From: Siphonodentalium dalli
Taxonomy: Eukaryota; Mollusca; Scaphopoda; Gadilida; Siphonodentaliidae
Assembly (NCBI GenBank): GCA_032622095.1
Contig: CP136069.1
Coordinates: 85,830,958-85,894,957 of the forward strand
DNA length: 64,000 nucleotides
Direction of reading: 5' to 3'
The notes below the pieces were generated by a model, which saw only the letters and a program-made list of their open reading frames with translations, was not told the origin of the DNA and ran no database searches. Below, one piece after another: positions 34,740-48,800 of this stretch; the first letter of the stretch is position 1; every line of letters begins with the position of its first letter. A program made the position numbers and the translations under genes.

Positions 34740-36400
34740 GAATTGACATAAAATATTGACAATTGAAAATACCAAACATGCCAATTATACTATTTCAAAT
34801 AACACAAAGTTTGAACTAAGCACAACTAGATATTTTCTTCTTAATTCAGGACAAATTTGTAGTTGTATGTCACTGCTTCTAATTCATATTTTAGAATTAC
34901 GTAGCATACAGTTGAAAAAAAGGGGCATAACTCCATCAAAAATCAACAAACAGTGACCATAATCGAACATGGTCTGCAGCTTCTCAAAAGTGAACCAGGT
35001 ACCAAATATAAAAAAGTTCTGTTGAATATTGCTCAAATTATCATTTGGACAACACAAAAACTGATTTCTAAGTAAAATGAAAGTGTCAATGACATTGTAG
35101 TTCAACTGGGAGAGGAGATAATTCCATGTGTTACAGTCAATGGAGCGATCAGGAATGTGTAAAATTGAAATGTCTGAGTAATGCTAGATATATATATATA
35201 AATTAAAATCCAAGATGGCTGCATCAAAAAAATTTGATGTCTCTCATCTAGGTTACACTGGTATAAATAAGGTTCGGAGACCTCTAGCGGATGCGGGAGA
35301 AATATATAGGAGAGAATAAAATAGACACTGGGCCCTGATTGGTCAATAGCCTTGTGTGCTTTTTGCATAAAAAAATCATCACACCTCTTCCCTATGGTTT
35401 CCCACAGGTAAAATAGCCATTGGCACAGGAATTAATCCTCTGTAGTGAAGTTTGAACTTTTTGGTGTGGTCTAAAATATAACAGTATTTTTTTTTGCGGT
35501 TCTGACACTAGTTACGAAAACACAAGATTTAAAGGCGAATTCCCTGCCTGACAGACATGATTTTTTTGTGCAAAAAGTTTCCCAAAATGTCAATTTTTCA
35601 GATTTAACGAAAATTTTGGACCCAATGTTTATATTGCCAACAGTATACGCTAAAACGTTAGCACTGAGGCCTATGGAAAACATTTACACCAGTGTAACCT
35701 CTAGTGGTCACCCCGAAGATCTAAACGAAGTTTGGTGACAATCGAAAGAGGGATGTGGTCTGTAGGGTGTGCCAAAAGATTTAGTTATGCAAAGAGTAAT
35801 CTAAAAGATGGCTACCGGTGGCCATGTTTTTTAACAAAATTTAGAATTTTTTTACGACTTCCATCTAGTGGTCATCCCGAAGATCCATTTGAAGTTTAGT
35901 GATGATTGGACGAGGGATGTCATCTGTAGGGTCTGCCAAAGGATTTAGTCATTCAAAGAGTAAAATCCAAGATGGTCCCTGACTGCCATGTTTTTCAACA
36001 AATTCAAAAGATCCATATGAATTTCGGTGACAATCGGATGAGGGCTGTGGTCTGTAATGTGTGCTAAAGGATTTAGTCATGCAAAGTGTAAAATCCAAGA
36101 TGGCAGCCCTGTTTTTCATTGAAAAGTGTTAAAATCCGATAGCTCCCATCTAGGGGTGATCCTATAATACATGCTTGTATATTTTCAAAACAATTCTCCA
36201 ATAAATGCAGGCTGCAGGGGGTGCAGATAGATTCAAATATGAAATCCAAGATGGCTGCTGGCAGCCATGTTTTTTTAACGAATTTCGGAAAAACATTGAT
36301 GGCTCACATCTAGAGGTCACCCTGAATATCCAGAAGTTTGGTGATGATTGGATGAGGCCTATAGTGTATCAAACTTGACAAGTCAAGTTGACCTAAAAAC
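34740..36400 (-). mobile_element. Tandem-monomer element, - orientation, with nested MITE
   Basis: From 35077 the sequence starts with the tail hairpin of the family (AGTGTCAATGACATT), then 'cagtcaatggagcgatcagg'. Monomers follow, marked by 'tttagtcatgcaaag', 'aaaatccaagatgg' and 'gatccatatgaa', to about 36350. A few monomers of a second type lie at 34740-35050. The array is interrupted by the MITE at 35251-35699. Non-coding. Confidence 0.65.
35251..35699. mobile_element. 449 bp MITE, GGTTACACTGGT termini, TCTA duplication
   Basis: The ends GGTTACACTGGT and ACCAGTGTAACC are a perfect 12 bp inverted repeat, flanked by TCTA at 35247-35250 and 35700-35703. Neighbouring monomers of the host repeat read 'catctagtggtca' without interruption (about 35866-35878), which gives the empty site. 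No coding. Superfamily unclear; a 4 bp duplication is compatible with several cut-and-paste groups. Confidence 0.82.
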
Positions 36401-36614
36401 TATAATTTCTAAGTTAAAAAAAGGGGCAATACTCTCATCAAAAATAAAAAACCGTGACCAAAATCAAATTGAATATCAAGTAAAGGCCCACATAGATAAT
36501 GGTTTTCATGCCCTTAAAATGTATAAATTTCCGTATAAATGTAACTGCTTCATGAATGCATATGGAAAAGTGCATTATCATGCATCTTTCTTCTGTTGAT
36601 GAAGATGAAAAATG

Positions 36615-36813
36615 TTAGATGGTTTTCCGCTGCTCATGTGATCTGTGGTGAAACGTAAATGAAATATTCGAGCCCCAGGCTTGTTTTAATATAAGATCGA
36701 CCAGTCCTTTCTTATCCGTGGAATGGTTCCACTGTGACAGGGCAGAGTTGCAGTCACTGTCTTCTGGAGGAGGTTTTACTTGTATGTTGTTTACACATCT
36801 GGTACACTTGAAC
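36615..36813 (-). CDS. RAD54L: RAD54L last coding exon
   Basis: Acceptor tttttgcag before 36813. One base completes a Lys codon, then 65 codons and TAA (36615-36617). It starts FKCTRCVNN and continues [18 protein letters not shown] and [14 protein letters not shown]-stop. This matches the end of animal RAD54L (CRRCVN...WNH...FHQRSHEE) in spacing. The cysteines suggest a small metal-binding fold. Confidence 0.95.
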
Positions 36814-39800
36814 CTGCAAAAAATAAATTGATAGTAAACAATAAATGAAGCCAGCTATCAGTTGAGATAGATTCTGATTAACCATTTCTTTACTAAATGG
36901 ATTCTCCCATTCAGTTATAAAAGTATATTTTGGAATGGTTTATTATTCGTCTGGATGGATGTTCTGGAAATATAAACAGATAATAAAAGTTCAGAAGAAG
37001 TCATATTCAGTGGGGGAGATGCTCAAATAATATCAGCAAATGACTGGCTGTTTGTTGAACTTATCACCAAAACAAATTTATAAATGAAGGGAACAAGACA
37101 GTCAATGACTGTGGAGACACTCACCGGACAGTAAAGACAGAGATGACTCGGACTACGAAGACCACAACTGTAAGTACTTGTCAAAATCACTTTAAAACAA
37201 GTAGTACTAAACATGGACGTAGCTAGATGGTCTCCGTTGAATGGTGGAGGATGTCCACCTTGAAATTGTCAACTACACACACCCGCCACAATAGCTCATA
37301 GCCATCCCCTCCCAACCTGACCAGGCTCCTGAGTTTGTAAAATTAATATTGCACATTCCATTAGCTTGGAATTTTACAATTTCCAACCTGACATGCTCAG
37401 GGACGAGACTTCTTTTTTTTTTGGTGGCAGACCCCATTTAAACATAATTGAAATTGAACTATCACTGGAACCTGCACATCATATCAGAATATAAATAAGT
37501 CAGGTGGTTCCAATGAAGAAGATGTTTCATATATCAATGATTTCATTGGACAGAAAAGTGTTTTAGGCCCACCATTTCTTAACTGGTCAATCCATTTTAA
37601 CAAATCTGTCACACAACGAACCTCCATAGGCCTAATGGCTCATAAAGAAAAGAAGTTTTAAGCATTACTATGGAGGAAAATAGTTATGTCTCTGGCCATG
37701 CTCCTACTTGACCTGGTGACCCTATATGAACAAATATGAATCCCAGTCACTAAAGGACCCTCCATCCATATTAAATATAAGCTAACTAGAGCAGACAATT
37801 CTTGCGAAGAAGACGTTTTAATAATTATTATGGAGGGAAAGAGTTATATCCCTGGATTCGCCCCATCTCACATGGTGACCCTATTTGAATAAATTTGAAT
37901 CCCAGTCACCAAAGGACCCTCCATGTTAAATTATTATAATATCAGCTAAATAGACCTTCTAACGAAGGCATATTATGAATTACATGGAGTGAAAATAGTT
38001 TCGTCTCTGGCTATGCCCCTATTTGAACTAATGATCCCATTTAAACAAATCTGAATTACAGTTACTCAAGGACAATCCATACCAAATATAACCTAAATAT
38101 GCCAAATGGTTCATGCGAAGAGGACAATATAAGAATTGCTATGGAAGGAAATAGTTATTTCACTGGCTCCGTCTCTATTTGACTATTTAACAAATCTTAA
38201 TTCCAGTCTCCCATATACCCTCCATGGTTCCTGCGAAGAAGATATTAAAAAAATTAATAAGAATTATGTTCCTGGCTTTGCACCTGTGGCACCATTTGAA
38301 AAAAAATCTGAATCCCAATCACCAAAGAACCATCCATATGAAATATAAGTTAATAAACCTAAAAGGACGTTTTAAGAATTATATTAAGGGGTTATCTTCC
38401 TGGTGTCGCCCCTATTTAACCCTATTTTATACAAATCTGAATCCCAGTCACCAAAGAACCCTCCATATTAAATATAAGCTAAATAGAGCTGATGGTTCTT
38501 GCAAAGAGAACATTTCAAGAACTCCTATTTGAACAAATCTGAATGTATTTTCAATGGAAGGAGAATAACTCTCTATTTAAAATATAGAGTTATTGCCCTC
38601 CATTGAAAATAATACACTTTTTACTACAATCTAGACGAAACTTAATAAAACGAGAGGCCGATCACGATCGGCAGATGTTTAACCCATACCTTAGCGCTAG
38701 CGATTAGCTATAACTGATAATTGGTCAAAGATATGATCACAGTAATACATATATCAGTACCTAACTTAAAATCAAAAACTCAAATAATTTGTCTTAAGAA
38801 GGGGTTAAAGTATTTGGGGTGGGGGAGGAGTCGTTTTAAATCTCATAACTCTGTCCCATTTCACACAAGGACCTCTCACTGTGAGATCCAATGGTTTAGC
38901 CATCAATCAATTTGACAGATAGGATAAACAATTATCCAGGCAGCAGGTTGTTTATCTTTACCTTTATACAACCACCCCCTGGAGCTCTGTAACATATGTC
39001 ATCACTCAAATAATAACAGATTTCGCTTGGAATGACATCTATTAAAGGTACTCTCATATCCTCTGGATATTGGATGTTCACAACTTCAAAAGGCAATTTA
39101 TTGATATCATTATATTACATGCAACTATTGCAATAAAATCTTCATATTTTCAAAACAGGACACAACACCTAATTAATGGTATACAACTAAAACAAATTAG
39201 TGTCAATGACAAATTTGTTTTTAATAAATTTTTTTTTTTATTATTATAAAAGTTTTTCAATATTTTTTGCATGTTGAATTGAGCGAGGAAATTCAGTCTA
39301 AAAAAAATTCAAATTAAAAGAAAAAAAAAGGGTCATAACTCCTTTAAAATAAATCTGATCGAACCCATATTCGAACTCGAACTGTATTTTGGGCTGAGAA
39401 ACCTATATATATGGTTCCGATCAAATAGAAAATGTCAGAGTTATCGCGCATTATACCTAAAGTGTCTACAGGCAGACATAGACGGACCGACAGACGAGTG
39501 GTCAATCCGGACATTGACACTATGTGTACCATACTATGGTATAGGTACACATAAAAAGTTTTATCTCATGCAGAGTACAAGAAAAATATATCAAACCTGG
39601 TGTGCCCCTTTAATATTTCAATTCACATTTGTAATCAATTGAAATCAATGTCGAAAAAGCTATCCATTAATATATAGATAAAACAAACTAGACCTACAGT
39701 TCTAAAAGTGTTATGAACAATTTTGTTCTCATAGACTGATACAGAGCTCTCAAGTTTTTAAAAGTTTGAAAACCAAAGTTGTCTTCCCATGCAACCAACA

Positions 39801-42800
39801 AAATTTCCAACAAATCTACTAAAGACAATCACATTATTAATCTCCAATAGTAATGCTATTAAACAATGAAACCAGATTATGCCTTTAAGATGAAATTTAA
39901 ATAACCATGCATATAAAATATAATAGTATAAACATTCCATCTATGATATCTCATCATATGGCCAGAGATACTTTATAGAGTATAAAGTATATCTGATATG
40001 GCCAACATCTCCAAGCAGTTAATTAACTCAATACAAGAGAGAGACAACTTCATGGCATTGTAACCGGATACTATCTCTGTGTGAGAAGACAATTTCAAAC
40101 CTGATTTATTAGATTCTATTTGGACAGTGCAAACTGGGTATCTTTGATATATTTTAGCGATGAATAAAATAATCAAAAGACCATAACTCCATAAAAAAAT
40201 ATTAAAATATTTTGAGTTGAGAAACTCACATACAAAATTTGGTTCCTATCAGTTGAAAAATTGTTGATTGATCAGCATGCATGAATTCTATGTCAAAGGG
40301 CCATAACTCCATTAACAAATATCAGATCAAACCCATATTCGAACTCGATATGTATTTTGGGCTGAGCAACTCGCATACCAAATTTGGTTACGGTCAGATC
40401 AATTTTTTTTTAGTTATGGTAGCATGCATGAATTCTAAGTTGAAAAAGGGCCATAACTCCCTAAAAAAAACTCGGATCAAACCCATATTCGAACTCAATC
40501 TGTATTTGGTGCTGAGAAATTCATATACAAAATTTGGTTCCGATCAGATAGAAAATATTTCAGTTATCGCACCATGTGTAAAGTGTCTACAGACAGACAG
40601 ACAGACAGACAGACGGACGGACGGACTAACGACGAGTGGTCAATCCGGACAACGACACTATGTTTACCATACTATGGTATGGGTAAACATAAAAAACACA
40701 TCAGCAACTCAACAAAAACAACATGTTCACAGGTTATTACACCAGATAAGTTGATAATACAATGTTTTGGAGCTTCGTCTTTCAAATGGTATATAATATG
40801 GCATATATTTTATATAATGTGATCTGGGGGTTCGAAAATTAAGTGGGCCTTTAAGTGACTTTCAACTAGATAATAGACAGGGTTTGGAATTAATTTTTCT
40901 CAAATTGCTTACAAAACAAACAATTATTTTTAAGAAGTAATTATACTCACTTGTCGTGTGTATCACTGAGTGTATTCTCGTTAAGCTTGAACAGATCCTT
41001 GAGTTCCCCGATACTGAAGTGTCTCTCGACATCCTCTTCCTTATCTACCACACAGCTGCTTAGGGCCTTCTTGTGTGTCTGTCGCTGGAAAATCTTCTCT
41101 TCTATGGTCCCAGTCTACAAACAGATTAATAATAATATGATTACTCGCCAAAAGTGAATAAATAGAGAGTATATAATTTCATAAAGGAAATCCCTTAACT
41201 AACACTATTTCTGATTGGGTAAAAGCTTTCACATGATAATCTGGAAAAAAGTCATATTGGACTCCTTGATGTCATGAAGTAACTCTATTGCCAAATGAAT
41301 CGGTAAAATTTGATGCGCGTGCAATACTCTGGTGGATTTAGCAGACGTTTCACTTCCGCATTGAGTTTTTTCACTTCTGTGTAAACTTACTGTTCCAAAT
41401 CATGCTTTCTAATGATCAAATAGAGGCTTTTATAGAGAATCAAGTGCCAACAAATACCAAAAATAACCACAAAAGTTTTATTCCCAAAATTTGGATAAAC
41501 ATACAGATGGATAATAATGAAAGGCCGATCACAATCGGCAGATGTTTAACCCATACCTTGGCGATAGGTGATTAGCTATAACTGATAATTTGTCAAAGAT
41601 ATGATCACAGGAATCCATATATCAGTACCCAACTTGAAATCAAAAGCTCAAATAATCTGTCTTAAGATGGGTTAAAGTATTTGGGGTGGGGAGGAGTAGT
41701 TTTAAATCTCATAACTCTGTCCCTATTCACCCAAGGACCTCTCATTGTGAGATCCAATGGTTAAAGGAATTAGTCTGTCAAAAAAATATTTTTTTTATCG
41801 TCATAATACTAATAATATATTTCTAACAGACCCATTTCGCCAAGAAAATTCAAAATCGAGCAGATAGTATTTTTATTATTATGATATTAAAAAAATCGCG
41901 GAAATATCCAAAGTCAGTCACATGAGTGCGATCACATGACCACAACGCGGTCACATGACCGATCGTCTGCATCGACGCTTACCGATGACAGTGGTGGGTG
42001 GAGCTTGAAATAATTCCGCCAATCGCGTAACGAGTTGATAAATTACGCTGGTTAATTACCTAAGCCTTTACGATAAATAGCGATTACGGAATAAAACTGT
42101 TTGAATGTGCTGAATTATGAACTGGATTTGCTAGAATGTTGGATTATATAACGAATAATGATGGCTAAAATGCACTTTGAGGTGATAAAAGTTGTTTGAA
42201 ATGAGATGTTGTGTGTTATATGCGTACAATTAAATACAAATGGTGTGTGATTAAAAAGGTGGTGGTTATTGTATCATGATGGCTTATATTCGTCATAATA
42301 ATGTTTCTGTCTGTTTCTTATCACGAAACATTTTGTGTGGAGAAGTGCACGACTGTGAACAGCTTGCTAAAATCCTTCAAGTCAAGATCGATAAGTGAGT
42401 AAACAAAATAATTCACTCGAATACACAACAGACTGTTGAAACTACAATAATTATTAGTTAGGCTGCAGTTTGACATAACGACATTTTTTTTAATTGAAGG
42501 CTAGCCTGGCATTGTTTTTCAGTTTGTGTTTGTTGTTCGTTTTATTTTACGTTTTGATGGCACATATTGACTTTCTAGAGAGGATTTTTTTGAATTGTTA
42601 GCATAGAAAAAATCCAATGATTGCCTCTAATAAAGAGCGTCCATGTTTTCGTCCCGGTGTAGACAATAAAGAGCGTTCTCAATTATGAACGTGCTCTATT
42701 TCGATATGTCATGGGTGATTTTGTATGTGGTATTGTGACAATTAAATATAAAGAGCGTCCATGCTTCCGTCTCCCAAAAGCGGTAGACAATAAACAGCGT

Positions 42801-45800
42801 TCTAAATTACGCACTGTGTTGTCTTTTTGGAGGTACTAAATAATGGATCGCTAGCCCGCCCACAACTGAACACACTACATCTACTAGGCATCTTGGAATA
42901 TGTGGAGATGACAGATACTCGGGATATTTATATCGAAAGTAAAACAACAAACAAACACAAAACAAAAGCGCCTAAATAGAGTTAACATTATTCAGCCCAG
43001 TGTTTATATTAATTTGAGCGCTTCTTATATATGTATGACCAGAGAGATAATGTTCTTTCTATTCACTTTGTGGCATTTTAGAGTGCAAACAAGTTCGCGA
43101 CTGACACTGATGAATAGTCACTGAGTGATTACAAATCACCGAGTGAATACGCGAGACAATCAAAGCATTAATTACTGCCATCTATTCACCAAAGCAGACA
43201 CGTGCCGGCATGTTATTAATGGCTACAAAAACAACAACCATTCTCGGCGCTATTCATTACTTTATTCACATAGTTATTGTCTTCTATTCCAGATAAACGG
43301 CCAAAGCGTAACGTAATCTATACACCACACGCGCACATCTACTCCGCATTTTAGTATCGGCTGACTTACGATTACGTCATCGTAGTCAGCATAATAAACT
43401 TCGGCTCCGAATCTGTGTTTTTAATTTGCTCCCCACAAGTACGTCACTCCTAGTTTAGTCACGGAAATCTCCGAATACCGGTGGTGGTATTATTTATTTA
43501 TTTTACGGGTTATTTATTATGCGATCGGAATGGGACTTGGATCATTTTAATCACAACAGGGAGGGCTTTCCGATTGCATTTTGTAGTTTCTAGACCGAAT
43601 AAATCCTTTAAGTGATTTCGGAGGATATGTTTAGGAGTTTAAGTTAACTCGTTGGAAGCAGACCACCTGCCGGATATTCAAAATTCATTCACTTCCAAAG
43701 AGAAATTATAATTTGTTGACAAGACAGACTGCTTAGAACAACATATATGCATGGGATTCTATCTCATATTTAAATTGTACTTTAATTACCCCCCCCCCCC
43801 CCCCCCCCCCCCCCCCCACCCATTCTCCCCAGTTGTTATTTGTTTATCAAACATGTCAGACAAATATGATCAGATCTGACATGTGTAATAATTAATGCTT
43901 ATATTGTTAGGTACATGCAAGATTAAGTGTTTCATAACAGGGGTGTATGGTTTTCAAAAATATATGTAGTTTATACCATACAATACAAAAGTGTTATCTA
44001 TATAATGTTATACAGACATAATATGATGAGGATGCTGGCCCCTATGACCCCTAAATCGAAACAGATTACCATAGTTCATATAAAAGAAAATAAGTAGCCC
44101 TCAATCAAATGGTTTCACACATTACAATGTTTTACATGTAGCTTGGACACTAAACTCCATAGCCTTCAATGTTAAACTTTTAAGTGCTCTGTGGCCCCTA
44201 AAATTCAATCAACCATGACAATATGAACAAATGGGAAAATAAGGTTCCTGGAAATATTAACAACATCTATCATCTATCATCTTGATTTTCAAAACAAGGC
44301 ATCACTTACAATAATCATGTAGATTTATCTGACTGTTACCTATTTCATAGATAAATCAAATTGGCTATCAGCCATTATTTTAATTTCACATTGAAGCAAG
44401 TGCCTGAAGGGTTAATATATTTTTCAAAAGTCAATTAGTCAGTCAATACCAAAATCAATAGAAGTGACTAGTGTGCAAAGATAATCATAAATAAGAGATA
44501 CGAGGAAGAGTCTTTGTACATTATAGCATATGTCTATGGGAACCTTGGAATGGGTTAATTATTTTCTAAACAGATCAATGGGATATAGAAGAAGGGGGGG
44601 GGGGAGTTCACTGTAAACAGCTGTATATGAATTTCTGTGCATACTATTTGTCATGGATGTTAACATTGACATGTAAATAGGAACGAGTTATTTTGGGGTC
44701 ATTCGGCCAAAAAAAACATGGCTGCAAGCAGCCATCTTGGATTTCAAAATTCAATCCATTAGCATGGGCTACAGGAATCAGGGAGCTAAATGTGTTCTAA
44801 GAGTCGGGGAGCGAGTACACCGTGGAATGCTAAAGGTGAAGGTAACTGAAGAATGACCTTCACCTGATACATGCGACACGTTATTAAAGGATGACATCGC
44901 GTTTATTTGATCTGTACATCATATCTAAATAATTTAAACTGGTGAATGAATGGGGGAATGGATTTTTGTGAGCGGGAAATTTATTTAACTAGCTGCTGTA
45001 GGTCTGGGTTTTTCCAGATCAAATTTGGCTGTGTGATAGCCCTGTCGTACACTTGGGGATTTATTTTAAAAAGTAAACACATGACCTATGATTTTTCATG
45101 CATTTTCGTGATCAACTGGTGTCAATCTAGCTGGGTAAACATCACTGGTATGGCCCGCAGGCTTCAATTCAGTGAATTTGGCCGAAACGTTAACACTGTC
45201 GCCTATGGGAAACCATTTAGTTCAGTGATTCCTATAGGCTATACTGTTTGTCTTATCATCATGAAATTTTTCAGTTATGTTAATATTGACATTCTAAGGT
45301 GAAACCGTGTTTTAAGCCAAACTCATTGCAAAAACAGTCAAAAAGACTTGCAGGAAACAAAATTTTGAGTTGCGGAAAAAAAATTTGTTGGTCCCATCGA
45401 CCACACACCCACCCCGGCATACGTGCCCGGGAAAAAATCCCCCCCCCCTGTTCATGAAAGAATTTGGATTAAAATCTAGCTGTTTCTTTTGTGGAATAAT
45501 ACTGAGACCTTTTCTCATATCCAGGGTTTCTGCTACAGGGGCAGGGGATCCATTTATGGGTCCCATTCCACAATCCAAGTTTTCCCCCCATGAACTATGT
45601 CCGCCTCAAAAAAAAATAATTCAAAAAATAAAATCTGTCAGCCTCTATTATCCCCTGACCATCCTTTTCATAGATTCACCTCACGGGCCCCTTTCACACA
45701 TCCCGTAGCCCTTTCAAAGTTTCACACCTAACAGGGATCAGGGCCCTTAAAAATGTTCACACCTCCCAGGATCCTTTCATACATTCACACACAAACATCG

Positions 45801-48800
45801 TGTTTCACACATCGCATGGCCTCTCACTATCGTATATGACAGGTTGTTTGACACACACAAAAATCTACGCATTTTGGTAATGACAGGACAGTGCGAAAGG
45901 ACGTCCATAGACCTGGCCAGTGGCATCGTACAGCCACGGTGGAGTAAGTTCAGGAAAATGACCTTGTGGGGAACTGTCCGGTGGGAACATATCAGTAAAG
46001 ATTCCATATTGGGAGCTGGGAGTATCTGCATCGCGAATTGGGTTAAATAGATCAGAACAAGGTTGAATTTCTCTACTAAATTACTTTGAAATGTGGCATT
46101 GCCATGATTACCTTGTCACAATTGTTTTGTTTATCTTGAGTGGCCTGATGTCGGCATGTTTGCGAGATCAAAGAACATCGCGACACACGCTAAAGTACAT
46201 GCCGCTCGTGCGCCTTTGAAGATGTCTGCGACAACGTAATAAAGATTCGGAACGCATCTTTGATCATTTTGATTGACTGACGTACGTCACAATTCTGGTC
46301 ACGTTTGATATATTAAACTGGTGGTTGTCGCATAAATCATTCAGTTCAAGTTACAAATATGAGCCACAAGGAATGATATTATAAGAAAAAGCCAAGGGCC
46401 GAGGAAGCCAAAGAGAGTAAAAAAATCACTGGTTATTTCACAAGGGATCTCACACATGCTGAAGTTCACACAGGACATCAGGCTGCCGAAGTTCCACGAC
46501 TTCAGGCTGCCGAAATTCCATGACCTCAAGCTGCCGAAGTACCTCCAGCCGCAGAAGTGTCAAGACCTCAGACTGTCAATGTTCTGGAACCACCTGCCGA
46601 TGAAATTCGAAGGTCCCGATCGCCATCTCCAGAAATGACAGATGCACCGGATCCAGCTAATAGAATGGCCCCTAACGTCGAGAGATGGACAACTGAATAC
46701 CCCTGGGCGGAGTTCAGTACTGTGAAATTGGGTTGGGTGTGCAAGCTGTGCATGGAATGGCGCCACCGGACGACACGTGTGCCTTCTTCAGATGTTTGGT
46801 GGGTGGACAAAGCAGTGAATGTCTCAGACCACCCCGCCCGTAGATTCTTGAAACACCAAACGTCGGAAACAACACCTCAAGAAATAAGACATTTGGGGTG
46901 CTTGCAGATAATTCGGCCGACGATATCTCGGAGATGTGTTACTGACTATACTGTTTTGAAGTTTTCCCCAAATTGCCAAACGGCCCCGGTAATTTATACC
47001 TAGCGGAAAGCCTGTCATATCGTCGGTGGCCTTCTAAAATGTCGTAATATCAAATTTTACAGGAGACACAAAAAATTATTTATCTTTTATCTCTGAAACT
47101 AGAATTGGTATCTGCCAATAACATTGCACAATAATCCTTTTAAAAATATCATAGTTGTTATAAAAAGATAAACTTTCATGCTCATTTATCTCCTAGTTGA
47201 TGATAAAACACGATTTTATGATGTGATATGACATTTTACATGATTTTAGAAGGAAAAAATTGTTAATTTGCGAGACACAACATTCGGTTTTGACAATTTC
47301 TGCTGCATCTATTAGTCTCTGTCACTCAGGATAAGGAAGAAACGCCCTCCGCCCATTCCAATCCAATTAGAATTATGCTACCAGAAATGATTTGGAAAAT
47401 AGAAATACGATATTTTAGAATTAACCAGATTAAACATTTTAGAACACAATTTTCCCGAAAAATTGCATTAATAGTTTAAAGGGGAAGGAAATCTGCAACA
47501 AATCAGGCCGCTAATTAATATATTTAGTGTATCAACCATGGTGCAATAAAACACCTCTCGTTTCTCAGTTATGCTCAAACACAATGATATTACATCGCGT
47601 AATACAAAACTCCCGCTAATTACGGCGCGTCCATATTTATAAGATCATGACATCACGGCCTCACTTTGCATTACTCATCCTTTGTACAGAAATGTATAAA
47701 GGTGTATAAAGGCAATCACACTAAAATCATTTCAGCATGTTTGTTTGTTATTCTGAGCAAAATCCAAGAAATCACAGAAATTATTTCGTTATAAATTTGA
47801 ACAATTAATTTATAGCCAGTTAATGGTCGCATAACATTTGAATGTGACAATCTCAGCCAAACTCACACGACTTCTATATATGCAAATATGACAACCAAAC
47901 AATCTTTTGTGAACTAAACTATAATTTATTCACAACAGATAATTATTTATTGTGAACAAACAACATTCAATCTGCTGTTTATTTATTTTCATATCTAAAA
48001 ACAGACTATCATACGCGATAGAGTTCAGCGTTAAACAGCCAAGTGAGGCCGTGATGTCACAAACTATAAAGGGAGATAATATTTCTTCCAAAATGGCAGC
48101 ATTAAGTTACTGGCATAATTGCTTGCGCGGGTTAGTTTTAGATGCCATATCTCCGATCTTGTGTGGAGATTTGCGTTGAAATTTTACACATGATCAGAGA
48201 ACAGCTTGCTTAATGCACATTCCTTTTCATTATGCGATAGTTTCCATCCCCTCTAAAAATTGACAAGTCATCTGAGGAACATATGTAATCAAACCCGTTG
48301 ATTCTAAACATGGAAAGATGGAGCTTTCGCGCCAAAAAAGTCATATATGACATGTTAGAAACCCACCGACGATATGCTGGTCTATAACCAACTTACTATC
48401 AGATTTGATTATCCACACCGAAGCTATTAGGTGAAATGTTCAAAATGGATGGCATTGACAAAGCCTCAAGCAATATTCCATGTGACAGCCTCCAGATGTT
48501 GGGGGATGTAATGATACTCACAGCAATAAGCCTGTAGATATAACACTGTTTCATTTGTCCATCACGCCAGCACCTTGCCATAGCTTGATCATCATTGGCT
48601 GGGTTCCAATCAGGATCAAACATGACCAGACGATTAGCACCTATCAAATTCAAGCCACACCCTCCAGCCTTACTACTCAACATGAAGATAAATTCTGGAC
48701 ACTGCAAAAGTATGGTGTCTAAATTTCATTTCTATTTTTGATAAAAAAAAATCATCGGAAATAACACAGGAATAACAAATTTGTTAAAGACATATTATGG

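Larger units (their letters stand above)
36814..40950. other. RAD54L intron, repeat content
   Basis: Contains a partial TTAA-type MITE (36878 to about 37075), a tandem array (37565-38545), a 250 bp dispersed repeat (38654-38897) and two palindrome-tailed tandem elements (39300-39552, 40160-40693). No other exon was seen. Confidence 0.7.
41115..48521. other. Largest RAD54L intron (7.4 kb)
   Basis: Contains the dispersed repeat at 41521-41764, an E-box cluster, a short tandem duplication (42631-42830), a 29 C run, isolated monomers (44645-44775 and about 45240-45300), an antisense zinc-finger pseudogene (46359-47003) and an inverted pair at about 47645-47668 and 48040-48060. In 42000-43700 I see no exon. 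Confidence 0.65.

Noticed and set aside
38136-38532. Overlapping open frames of 70 and 102 codons
   Set aside because: They lie inside the ~150 bp tandem array and repeat the same peptide phrases (NPSHQRT-like).
44946-45708. Open frames of 88-118 codons on both strands
   Set aside because: Overlapping frames in low-complexity C-rich and monomer-derived sequence; no recognisable domain.
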